NCBI GenBank assembly: GCA_008363215.1
Contig: RHKP01000001.1
Location: 248,001 to 312,000 of the forward strand
Source: Cyanobacteria bacterium CYA
GTDB taxonomy: Bacteria; Planctomycetota; Phycisphaerae; Phycisphaerales; UBA1924
Length of the DNA stretch: 64,000 nucleotides
Reading direction: 5' to 3'
A program made the position numbers and the translations under genes. Of this stretch, positions 56,866 to 64,000 are shown one piece after another. A model generated the notes under the pieces. It made no database searches. It worked only from the letters and a program-made list of their open reading frames with translations, and was not told where the DNA came from. The stretch's first letter is position 1; every line of letters begins with the position of its first letter.

Positions 56866-57579
56866 TTGCCGCTACCGCGCCTCTACATACTGCATCCGCC
56901 GGAAGCACGCCTTCCTGGCATCACGGCTTGGCTGGCGGAGGTCCAGACCAGAGCTTGTGGTCGTGTCGAATGGGATGGGTGCGAGTTTGTCCGCGATGAG
57001 TATGACCTCCAGGCATCATTCAGTACAGCCTCCGTCTCCGACAAAGTGAAGCGACGCCCTGGACCGGTTGTGCTTATTCAGAAGGTCCAGCACAGTGCCA
57101 GGAATCGACTCGAAGAGCTTGTGGGTCGTGTAGCTCAGGTCATCAGTGCCCACGTTTGGGATGCGGACTCGCTGTGGGACCTTTTGGAGGCTGCCCGCGG
57201 GGGCTTTGAAGAGGGGCATCCGCTCATTTCAGTCCGCGAACTGCTCGCATATCGAATCGTGCGCAAACTCGCGGCTCAAGACAAGTGGGGCGGGGAGGCA
57301 AAGAACAAAGCGTTTCTCTGGGAAGAGGACTTGCCCAACGGTGGCTTTCCAGCCGAGTTCACGAATCGTCGCGAGATTCTGGACGTGGCCCACATGCTCG
57401 CCTCAGTCGGCGTCTTGACGACAAAGAAGAGCCAAGGTGAGGTGAAGTACGCGCTCGGAGAGAAGTCCGTTGTTCAACCAATCCTCGACAACCGGTCATT
57501 CACTCGCATTCCGCAACTTCGCAAGTACTTCGAGAAGGATGCGCGTCGGGTCTCTTCCAGGGTCCTCGCTGCGGAGTAG
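56866..57579 (+). CDS. Accessory protein of unknown function
   Basis: A 237-aa protein starting at TTG 56866, with GGAG nine bases upstream. It is in the same frame as the preceding gene, separated by a single TGA and eight codons. The N-terminus is beta-rich (LYILHPPEARLPGITAWL, VVLIQKVQHSARNRLEELVG); helical segments follow (DSLWDLLEAARGGFEEG, NRREILDVAHMLASVGVL) with a final KKSQGEVKYALGE wing-like hairpin. I recognise no domain. Pairing and shared promoter suggest the two proteins work together. The stop between them could be a mutation splitting one ~530-aa protein. Confidence 0.58.
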   Translation: MPLPRLYILHPPEARLPGITAWLAEVQTRACGRVEWDGCEFVRDEYDLQASFSTASVSDKVKRRPGPVVLIQKVQHSARNRLEELVGRVAQVISAHVWDADSLWDLLEAARGGFEEGHPLISVRELLAYRIVRKLAAQDKWGGEAKNKAFLWEEDLPNGGFPAEFTNRREILDVAHMLASVGVLTTKKSQGEVKYALGEKSVVQPILDNRSFTRIPQLRKYFEKDARRVSSRVLAAE

Positions 57580-57668
57580 GCGTGAGCCGCGATGGTCTGC
57601 GGTGGTGCAGGAGGCTTGAGCAGAGGTTCTGATCGCCAATTTCGCCACATTTTGCTCTGTTCGCGTAG

Positions 57669-57983
57669 ATGGTGGTTAACGGCCCTCCGGTAGCGGGCTG
57701 GCACGACAGACCATCGCTGGCCCCGCCGGGCTCGCGCACGGACGCACGCATGACCATCGACCTCGACGGGAGGGCCGAGCGCGATGACCTCGCGCTGCTG
57801 ACCCCGACCAAGCGGCTGCACACCATTGCCCAGATCTTGGCGGAAGGCATCCGCCGCCGGCGCGAGGATGCCCGCCGCATGGGCGCTTCGGGCGACATCT
57901 CGGCCCCGTCAGAAAGAGAGGAAGATGGACTTGAACCCTCGGGACAGGTTCGCCTTGATCGTCCGCCCGCCCAGGGCGGTTAA
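57669..57983 (+). CDS. Small protein of a DUF2924 cassette, probably degenerate
   Basis: A 104-aa reading whose only patterned part is LTPTKRLHTIAQILAEGIRRRRED. Short genes with an 'L-x-x-IAxILAxGIxRxR' helix commonly precede DUF2924 genes beside site-specific recombinases. The C-terminus is rich in Arg, Pro and Gly and looks unconserved. ATG 57669 or ATG 57750 could be the start; neither has a clear ribosome-binding site. Confidence 0.45.
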   Translation: MVVNGPPVAGWHDRPSLAPPGSRTDARMTIDLDGRAERDDLALLTPTKRLHTIAQILAEGIRRRREDARRMGASGDISAPSEREEDGLEPSGQVRLDRPPAQGG

Positions 57984-58007
57984 CGCGACGCGAACCGGAG
58001 AGTCCCC

Positions 58008-58469
58008 ATGTCCCCCTTGCCCCCCACGCCCGATGACATCCCCGCGACGGTGAAGGCCCTGGGCCGACTCACCGTCCCCGAAGTGAAGCGCCGCTACGCC
58101 GAGGTCTTCGGCGAGCCCACGCGGTCGAACCACAAACAGCACCTCGTCAAGCGGATCGTCTGGCGGATGCAGGCGCTCCGCGAGGGCGGTTTGTCGGAGC
58201 GGGCACGGCGGCGGGCGCTCGAACTGGCCGACGACGCGGAGATCCGCCTGAGCGCCCCACGCCGCGCGAGCGCGGGGTTCGGGTCCGGGACCGTGGTCCA
58301 AGCCGCCTTCAACGCCGGGCGCGCGGCGTCGTTCCCCAAGCCCGGGTCTGTGATTCGGCGCGAGTACAAGGGCCGGGCGGTTGTGGTCCGGGTGCTGCTG
58401 CGCGGCTTCGGGTACGAGGGCGACGTCTTTTTGAGCCGGACATCCCCGGTCCGGCTCGACCAGACCTGA
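58008..58469 (+). CDS. DUF2924-like protein, C-terminally truncated
   Basis: A 153-aa protein. It has LTVPEVKRRYAEVFGEPTRSNHKQHLVKRIVWRMQ-type helices and PGSVIRREYKGRAVVVRVLLRGFGYEGDVF, the DUF2924 signature. The usual ending (a short S-LSAIAREITG-type helix and WNGLxFFGL) is missing: the sequence diverges into SRTSPVRLDQT and stops. DUF2924 genes normally lie next to a serine recombinase, absent here, so this is likely a relic of a mobile cassette. GGAGAG precedes ATG 58008. Confidence 0.65.
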   Translation: MSPLPPTPDDIPATVKALGRLTVPEVKRRYAEVFGEPTRSNHKQHLVKRIVWRMQALREGGLSERARRRALELADDAEIRLSAPRRASAGFGSGTVVQAAFNAGRAASFPKPGSVIRREYKGRAVVVRVLLRGFGYEGDVFLSRTSPVRLDQT

Positions 58470-58503
58470 ACGCCTCCAGCGATGAGCAGCCGCACACCGG
58501 CGA

Positions 58504-58523
58504 GGTGCCCGAAAACGGGCACC
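58504..58523. terminator. Hairpin between the DUF2924 gene and rpmA
   Basis: A perfect 8-bp stem GGTGCCCG / CGGGCACC with loop AAAA. No T-tract on either side, so termination is uncertain. It lies between convergent genes. Confidence 0.4.
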
Positions 58524-58635
58524 ACTTCGGCGTCCACTTGCGCCCGAACCTCTGCTCCATCCAGCATGACACGACAAAAAGCACACGAGACCGGAATCAG
58601 ACCCGGGCTCGGGAAAATCAATGACGCTCCTGGAA

Positions 58636-58932
58636 TCAACTCGCCTTGCGTGCCCGATAATCGCGCAAGGCCTGAGGCTTGGGCGCGCTCGGGTCGCTCG
58701 GATCCACGTGCACCTTGCGCCCGATGAACACCACATGCCCCTCAGCGACTGCAAACAGCGTGTCGTCGCTGCCCTTCCGCACGTTGTACCCAGGGAGGAA
58801 CGGCGTACCCACCTGACGCACGATGATCGCGCCCGGTCGGGCTAGTTCCCCGCCGAACAACTTGATCCCGCGGTACTGCGGGTTCGACGTGCGACCGTTC
58901 TTGGTGGAACCCTGACCCTTCTTATGTGCCAT
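58636..58932 (-). CDS. rpmA: 50S ribosomal protein L27
   Basis: A 98-aa ribosomal protein with the invariant start [18 protein letters not shown], then [17 protein letters not shown] and the GRKVHVDP core. Position 15 carries Thr where Asp is most common. rplU is not adjacent, unlike the usual rplU-rpmA order. Confidence 0.96.
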   Translation of the reverse strand: MAHKKGQGSTKNGRTSNPQYRGIKLFGGELARPGAIIVRQVGTPFLPGYNVRKGSDDTLFAVAEGHVVFIGRKVHVDPSDPSAPKPQALRDYRARKAS

Positions 58933-58999
58933 GACTACAGCCTCGTTGCCCTTCGGTGCGGCCTCAACCTTAGGCCCGCTGCACCGCCCCGGTCCACCC

Positions 59000-59674
59000 C
59001 TACCGCATCACCCACTGCGTCTGAGCCAACTCCAGCGGGGTCGAGCCGCGGTTGGCCAGCGTCCCGGGAGTCTCGTACTTGAGCATCAGCGTCTTTCGCA
59101 GCATCACCCGCTTGTTTCGCCCCGTTTGGGCGTCCAACACCACGTAGGGCTTGTTCTCGCCCGACAGACCCGCCACGTATACCTCGATCGAGTCGGTCTC
59201 CAAGTCGTCGGCCGGCCAGATCACCAAACCATCCTTGGCGTTTTCGATCCCCTGGAGGATATTCCCCAGGATACTGATCTGATCCTCCAGGAGGGGGTTG
59301 CGAAGCATCGAGAGGATCTCGGCGGTTACCTCAGCCGGGACGTCGCGACCCGAACGCCGGATTGCGCCTTCCTGCGTGACCAAGTCGAACGAAGGGGCGA
59401 AGATCAGGTCGTTGCCCGAGTAGTTGGTTACCCGGTAGGTCATGTAGAAGTAGTCGCGGGGGCCCGAGCCCCTGGCGTGGAGACGAATCACGCGGAGCGG
59501 GCCGGGTTCAAAATTCAACTCCCAGCGGGTGGGTACCGGGTCGGGTTCCGGGGCCCAGGCGCCCATCAGCCCGGTGGGCATGACCAGCAGCATCAGTCCC
59601 AGGCAACCCGCCAACACCCGATGGGTCCAACGGTTCATCCAGCCGATCCGGGTGTTTTCCATGACGTTTCCCAT
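59000..59674 (-). CDS. Secreted protein of unknown function
   Basis: A 224-aa protein with a signal segment ([22 protein letters not shown]). The mature part is beta-rich and well ordered: [29 protein letters not shown], then [19 protein letters not shown] and a final [19 protein letters not shown]. It resembles an Ig-like fold; I do not recognise a named family. ATG 59674 gives the longest form; ATG 59662, with GGGAAA upstream, is a reasonable alternative. It lies 67 bases downstream of rpmA's start side on the same strand. Confidence 0.72.
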   Translation of the reverse strand: MGNVMENTRIGWMNRWTHRVLAGCLGLMLLVMPTGLMGAWAPEPDPVPTRWELNFEPGPLRVIRLHARGSGPRDYFYMTYRVTNYSGNDLIFAPSFDLVTQEGAIRRSGRDVPAEVTAEILSMLRNPLLEDQISILGNILQGIENAKDGLVIWPADDLETDSIEVYVAGLSGENKPYVVLDAQTGRNKRVMLRKTLMLKYETPGTLANRGSTPLELAQTQWVMR

Positions 59675-59811
59675 GCAGGTGTGCGTCGATCGCCCCGCGG
59701 CGAGTCTACTTCGACCCGACGCGCGCCGGGCAGATAGTCTAGAGACATGGGCCGACGCGTCAAACCTGTTCGACGCCCAGTCCGGTTCGGTTCGATTTCG
59801 GGTGCTCCGGA

Positions 59812-60783
59812 TTGATTCAGGCGCAACGCATCCCCGCTCACCTCGTCGAGTCGGCCGCAGAGCGGCTGGTCAGCGTGCCTGCACGCTCTCGGCGCGCCGC
59901 CGCCCGGCAACTGATCGAGTCGGCGCCGGCACATGGGATCGACCTCTCACTGATCTGGGGGACGATCGACCACTCCGGGACGGCGCCGCGCGTCGCGCAG
60001 GCCTGTCTGGTCGTCCCCACGCCGGGGCGCACCGCGATGGTGTATTTGTCCGGGCCTGACGATGCACAGCGCGCCCCCGATCCATCCACACAGCATGAGC
60101 ATCGCGTCGCCACGTTGTGCGCAGTCTTTGCAGCAATCGAGCAGTCCATGACCGATCGCGTCGCGCTCGCACAGGCGCTGGTCACGCCGGTGGAGCACTG
60201 GGCGCTCCAGGCGTGTCGGGATGCGGGCATGCTGCAGATTGCCGAGTTGTCCTACCAGAAGTTGGTGATCCCTACCGAGCGGGCTGCGACCCGGTCGCTG
60301 CCGGATGGCGTGGAACTTCGCATCGCGGGGGACGTGGCCGAGCCGGGTGCTCGCGCGGCGCTGGCACGGGCGCTGGAGCGCAGTTACGTGGACACACGGG
60401 ACTGCCCTGATCTGTGTGGATTGCGTGCCGTCGACGACGTCATCGATTCGCATCGCGCCACGGGGCGTCACAACCCCGCGCTGTGGTGGGTGGTTTATCT
60501 GCATGGCCAGCCGGAGGGAGCGCTGCTTCTTAGTCCTTTTCCCGAGCAGTCATCGGTGGAACTGGTGTACCTGGGGATCGGGCCGGTGTTGCGAGGCCGC
60601 GGGCTCGGGCGGGTGCTGATGGAGCATGCCATTGAAGCGGCTGCCCGGGCGGGCGCGCTGGAGATGACCTGCGCGGTGGACATGCAGAACCCGTGTGCGC
60701 TGCGTCTGTACCAGCGGCTTGGGTTTCGTTCGATCGACCGGCGTCTGGCGTTGGTGCGTTCATTCCGTGCGCCGGGTTTCTGA
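59812..60783 (+). CDS. GNAT-family N-acetyltransferase
   Basis: A 323-aa protein starting at TTG 59812. The N-terminal ~150 residues form a degenerate GNAT-like half. The C-terminal GNAT domain has VELVYLGIGPVLRGRGLGRVLM, where RGRGLG binds acetyl-CoA, and the late NPCALRLYQRLGF segment. Two tandem halves recall the MshD layout, but the acceptor substrate is unknown. It ends upstream of the dnaA control region. Confidence 0.82.
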   Translation: MIQAQRIPAHLVESAAERLVSVPARSRRAAARQLIESAPAHGIDLSLIWGTIDHSGTAPRVAQACLVVPTPGRTAMVYLSGPDDAQRAPDPSTQHEHRVATLCAVFAAIEQSMTDRVALAQALVTPVEHWALQACRDAGMLQIAELSYQKLVIPTERAATRSLPDGVELRIAGDVAEPGARAALARALERSYVDTRDCPDLCGLRAVDDVIDSHRATGRHNPALWWVVYLHGQPEGALLLSPFPEQSSVELVYLGIGPVLRGRGLGRVLMEHAIEAAARAGALEMTCAVDMQNPCALRLYQRLGFRSIDRRLALVRSFRAPGF

Positions 60784-61238
60784 GGCAAAAACGCGGTCGA
60801 GGAGTGACGAACGCCCCGGGCTTGTTCACAGCCGCAGAGGCGCTTCGGGACGCGCCGTGGATAACAAAACTTTTCTGCACGCAAGTGCTTGGTTTTCGAG
60901 CCCGCCAACGCGATGTGCATGAGATTCGTGAAGACATGTCATTGCACGATGACGCGGTGCGCCCTACTCTGTGTGTTCGTCGGCCAGGGAGGTTCGGTCG
61001 ACGCGACAGATCCGTCAAGTCATGCGTTTGGCTCGAAGAATCCGGAGCCCCGAGGCTTCCACAGGCTATCTATGCGCACCGATCTCATGACTTTGCAGAC
61101 ACCGCGAGCCACGCTCGCCCGTCCGGCGACAGGGATGACGCCGCGGATCTGGAGCCACGATCGTGGATCGTCGGCTACACCCGAGCCGCGTGCGGCGCAG
61201 CCGGCTCATGCTCTCTCTCCGTGGGAAAGGAGAACAGG
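60784..61238. other. Region upstream of dnaA, candidate replication origin
   Basis: 455 bases with no supported gene, although the dnaA frame stays open through it. It holds one DnaA-box-like site on the minus strand (CGTGGATAA, 60856-60864, 8 of 9 to TGTGGATAA), followed by an A/T-rich ACAAAACTTTTC, and a weaker TTGTTCACA at 60822-60830 (7 of 9). This is too few boxes to call an origin with confidence. Confidence 0.4.
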
Positions 61239-62795
61239 GTGGAACTCAGGTCATCCTCGTCGGTCCAGTCTTCACCATCCGCTTCACCGCGCGACGCGCA
61301 AGGGCGTCACGAGGATTCAGTGCAACTTCTTGACCGGCTTCGCGGGCTGTTCAGTCGCGAAGTCGGGGCCGACCGGTTCGACCGCTTTTTCGGCGAGCGT
61401 GCCCGTCTGGGCGTGAATGCTGATTCGCTGGACGTGACCGTCCCCAACAAGTTCACGCGTGACCTGCTCGAACGGCGGTTCGGGTGCGACCTGCGCCGCG
61501 TTCTGCGCGACCAGGCAGGCCAGGCCGGACGTGAACTGACGCTGCGCTTCTGCATCGACAGCGAGGCCTTCGGCGGGCAGATCCCTGCTCCGGTCGAGGC
61601 GCCGGTTCAGGCCCAGCACCGGCCCTCGGCGCCGCGGCCTCGATACCGCGCCTCGTCGTCGGGCAAGCGGCCCGAGATGGTGCACCAACTGGAGGACTTT
61701 GTCGTCGGGGGGTCCAACCGCATCGCCTATGCGGCCGCGCAGCGCCTGGCTGAAGGCCCCGACGCCTCGTCAGTCTCTCCGCTGTTCATCCACGGTGCGT
61801 GCGGACTGGGCAAGACGCACCTGCTTCAGGGAATTGCCAACCGTTTCCGGCAACTGAACCCCCGCGCCCGCGTGGTGTACTACCCGGCCGAGGTGTTCAC
61901 CAACGAGTTCGTCACGGCGGTGCAGAGCAACGCGATGGCGGCGTTCCGCAAGATCTTCCGCAGCGCCGACCTTCTGTGCATCGATGATGTCCACTTCGTG
62001 GCGGGGAAAGAGGCCACCCAGAACGAGTTGCTCCATACGCTCGACGCGATCGGCATGGAGCGTGCGCGCATCGTCATGGCGTCGGACTCCCATCCGCGCT
62101 CGATCCGCAAGTTCAGCGACGCGCTGGTGTCGCGGCTGGTGTGCGGGGCGGTGGTCCGACTCGATCCGCCGGATATCGATCTGCGTTCACGGATCATCGA
62201 GCGTTTGGCCAAGCGGCGCGGGCTTCCCTTGGCTGCGGGGGTGTCGCGATTGATCGGCGAGCAGGTCGCTGGAGCCGGAGAGTCGGTCTCCGTCCGCGAC
62301 ATTGAAGGCATGCTCACCCAGATCGAGGCGGTGTGGAAACTGCTGCCCGACCTAGCGACGGCCGACGGAAGCATCGGCGCGATCGTGGTGCAGCACGCGT
62401 TGGACATGCGTCGGCAGGGGCTGGGGCGGGCCGATGCCGTGCAGCAGAGGCCGGTGCAGTTGGACACCATCATCGGGGTGGTGTGTCGTGAACTGGAAGT
62501 GGAGTTGAACGACCTGGTGGGAGTGGGCCGGCACCGTCGGGTGGTGTTGGCGCGTTCGATGGCGGTGTTCCTGGCTCGGGAGATGACGACGCGGAGTTAT
62601 CCGGAGATTGCCACGGCGATGGCCAGGCCGAGCCATTCGACGATCGTCAGTGCCTTCACGCGCATTTCACGTCAGATGGCCGAGGGCAAGACGGTGGGCG
62701 TGGGCGGGCGGCACGACGGGCTGACTGTGCGGGCCTTGGCCGATCGTCTGGCCGATGAAGTGCGGCGAGCCGGCGGCGCGCGTGCCCGAGGGTGA
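61239..62795 (+). CDS. dnaA: Chromosomal replication initiator DnaA
   Basis: A 518-aa AAA+ initiator. GTG 61239 is chosen because AAAGGAG lies at proper spacing and domain I (QLLDRLRGLFSREVGADRF) starts 30 residues later. Domain III has Walker A GACGLGKTH (186-194), Walker B LLCIDDVHF and the arginine-rich sensor region. Domain IV has VVLARSMAVFLAREMTTRSYPEI and the DNA-binding signature ARPSHSTIVSA; the usual G-x-DHTTV is P-SHSTIV, with the key His and Thr kept. dnaN is not adjacent. An unusual open frame of 180 codons precedes the start. Confidence 0.94.
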   Translation: MELRSSSSVQSSPSASPRDAQGRHEDSVQLLDRLRGLFSREVGADRFDRFFGERARLGVNADSLDVTVPNKFTRDLLERRFGCDLRRVLRDQAGQAGRELTLRFCIDSEAFGGQIPAPVEAPVQAQHRPSAPRPRYRASSSGKRPEMVHQLEDFVVGGSNRIAYAAAQRLAEGPDASSVSPLFIHGACGLGKTHLLQGIANRFRQLNPRARVVYYPAEVFTNEFVTAVQSNAMAAFRKIFRSADLLCIDDVHFVAGKEATQNELLHTLDAIGMERARIVMASDSHPRSIRKFSDALVSRLVCGAVVRLDPPDIDLRSRIIERLAKRRGLPLAAGVSRLIGEQVAGAGESVSVRDIEGMLTQIEAVWKLLPDLATADGSIGAIVVQHALDMRRQGLGRADAVQQRPVQLDTIIGVVCRELEVELNDLVGVGRHRRVVLARSMAVFLAREMTTRSYPEIATAMARPSHSTIVSAFTRISRQMAEGKTVGVGGRHDGLTVRALADRLADEVRRAGGARARG

Positions 62796-62843
62796 GTATC
62801 GTGATCGGGCCGACCGACGCGGGCGGCGCAGCGAGGTGGCCGC

Positions 62844-63998
62844 ATGTCGCAGATTATTCCGTTGAGCAAGCCCGACCTGTCGAGCCTCGAGGAATCGCTC
62901 GTCTTGGAGGTGCTGCGATCGGGACGCCTGTCGATCGGACCGATGCAGGAGCGTTTTGAGGCCCAGGTGGCTTCGGCGGCCGGTTGCCGGCATGGAGTGG
63001 CGGTCAACAGCGGAACCTCGGGGTTGCACCTGGCGCTGCTGGCGCTTGGGATCGGTCCGGGGGACGAGGTGATCACGACGCCGTTCTCGTTCATCGCGTC
63101 GGCCAATTGCATCGCGTACGTGGGGGCCAGGCCGGTGTTCGTTGACATCTGTCCCAAGAGTCTGAACATGGACCCTGGGGCGGTGGAGGCGGCCATCACC
63201 TCGCGGACCAAGGCGATTCTCGCGGTCGAGACATTCGGGAACCCGGCGCACATGGACACGTACGCCCGGATCGCGGCCCGGCATGAACTGATCTTGGTCG
63301 AAGACTGCTGCGAAGCGTTGGGTGCGACGCTGGGCGGGCGTCCTGCGGGCTCGTTCGGGCGGGTCGGAGTCTTCGGGTTTTACCCCAATAAGCAGATCAC
63401 GACCGGGGAAGGGGGGATGATCGTCACGGACGATCAGCGGCTGGCGGACATCTGTCGGTCTCTGCGCAACCAGGGGAGGCCGCTCGGACAGGCGGGAGCA
63501 GCCGCGGGCTCGTGGCTCGAACACGACCGGCTGGGATTCAACTTCCGGATGGATGAACTCTCGGCGGCGGTGGGTGTGGGGCAGATGGAACGGTTTGGGG
63601 AGATTGTCAGGAGGCGGCGCGAGGTGGCCGAGCGCTACATGCACCGGTTGATGGGTGTGAGCGACCTGATCGTTCCGACCATTGAGCCCAACGTGGAGCC
63701 GAGTTGGTTTATCTTTGTGGTTCGGCTGAGCACGGGGTACACCGACGTAGAGCGGGACCGGGTGATTGCGAGTTTGCGGCGGCACGACGTGGGCTCGGCG
63801 CCATACTTTCCGTGCATTCACCTCCAGCCGCTGTATCGGAATATGTACGGGTATCGATCCGGGATGTTCCCGATTGCTGAAGCGGTGAGCCAGCGGACGA
63901 TCGCGCTGCCTTTCTACGGGAGCCTGTCGGAGCGGGAGATACAGGCGGTGGCGCACACGCTGGAGGTGATGATCGCGCGGGAGCACCTGTCGCGATAG
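62844..63998 (+). CDS. DegT/DnrJ/EryC1-type sugar aminotransferase
   Basis: A 384-aa PLP enzyme. It has IGPMQERFEAQVA, AVNSGTSGLHLAL, TTPFSFIASANCI, the EDCCEALGATLGG segment and the catalytic lysine in FYPNKQITTGEGG. Such enzymes transaminate keto-sugars for polysaccharide, O-antigen or glycan synthesis. ATG 62844 follows GAGG. It lies 48 bases after dnaA in the same direction; further sugar genes may lie beyond the window. Confidence 0.92.
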   Translation: MSQIIPLSKPDLSSLEESLVLEVLRSGRLSIGPMQERFEAQVASAAGCRHGVAVNSGTSGLHLALLALGIGPGDEVITTPFSFIASANCIAYVGARPVFVDICPKSLNMDPGAVEAAITSRTKAILAVETFGNPAHMDTYARIAARHELILVEDCCEALGATLGGRPAGSFGRVGVFGFYPNKQITTGEGGMIVTDDQRLADICRSLRNQGRPLGQAGAAAGSWLEHDRLGFNFRMDELSAAVGVGQMERFGEIVRRRREVAERYMHRLMGVSDLIVPTIEPNVEPSWFIFVVRLSTGYTDVERDRVIASLRRHDVGSAPYFPCIHLQPLYRNMYGYRSGMFPIAEAVSQRTIALPFYGSLSEREIQAVAHTLEVMIAREHLSR

Positions 63999-64000
63999 GC

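Overview
The window is a GC-rich chromosomal segment that most likely comes from a planctomycete of the Phycisphaerae/Phycisphaerales type. The evidence is a set of secreted proteins ending in a double 'D-x-N/T-x-D-G-x-x-x-FFD' repeat with a terminal GCP (GC-type dockerin style), two PEP-CTERM-like proteins ending in a hydrophobic helix plus RRRR, an AsmA-like giant protein, and a clade II (Sec-exported) nitrous oxide reductase cluster. Lineage is inferred from protein style only; no rRNA is present.

Layout. 1-8.5 kb: a VIT/VWA protein cut by the window edge, an overlapping OmpR-type regulator/histidine kinase pair, tRNA-Ile(GAT), a Tat-exported PhoX/DUF839 protein, rsgA and a PilZ-like protein. 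8.5-10 kb: atpD alone, closed by a strong terminator. 10-19 kb: a frameshifted secreted-protein gene, an Rrf2 regulator with a near-perfect palindrome upstream, and a nos operon: multi-heme cytochrome c (broken by a 17-bp deletion), nosZ, a NosB-like membrane protein, nosD, nosF, nosY, nosL, with four successive ATGA start/stop overlaps. 19-24 kb, minus strand: HD-GYP protein, queC-queE-queD (preQ0 synthesis) and an HtrA protease. 24-31 kb: a secreted protein, a LOG-family protein and a 1415-aa AsmA-like protein on the minus strand, then radA. 32-41 kb: two subtilases with dockerin-like tails, an FHA-GAF-PP2C phosphatase and a PEP-CTERM-like protein. 40.5-43 kb: a divergent cytosine deaminase/upp salvage pair, a lower-GC insert with a DUF2335-like gene next to tRNA-Leu(TAG). 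43-51 kb: DoxX protein, VWA/TPR protein, tmk, plsY, a small protein, a sulfotransferase and a NodB-like/SGNH-like fusion. 51-55 kb: PEP-CTERM-like protein, dockerin-tailed beta-propeller, a decayed Cys-rich (DUF326-like) gene, kdsA and a membrane-anchored protein. 55.5-58.6 kb: an accessory segment with a promoter plus structured leader, two unrecognised genes and the remains of a DUF2924 cassette. 58.6-64 kb: rpmA, a secreted protein, a GNAT acetyltransferase, dnaA with a possible origin upstream, and a DegT-type aminotransferase.

Functional links: the nos cluster supports N2O respiration, probably under Rrf2 control. QueC/D/E make preQ0. Cytosine deaminase and UPRT together convert cytosine to UMP. 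The sulfotransferase and deacetylase fusion point to surface glycan modification. The window is notable for several apparent gene-breaking lesions (17-bp deletion, +1 shift, G9 tract, in-frame TGA at a conserved Cys, truncated DUF2924). Some could be sequencing or assembly errors.
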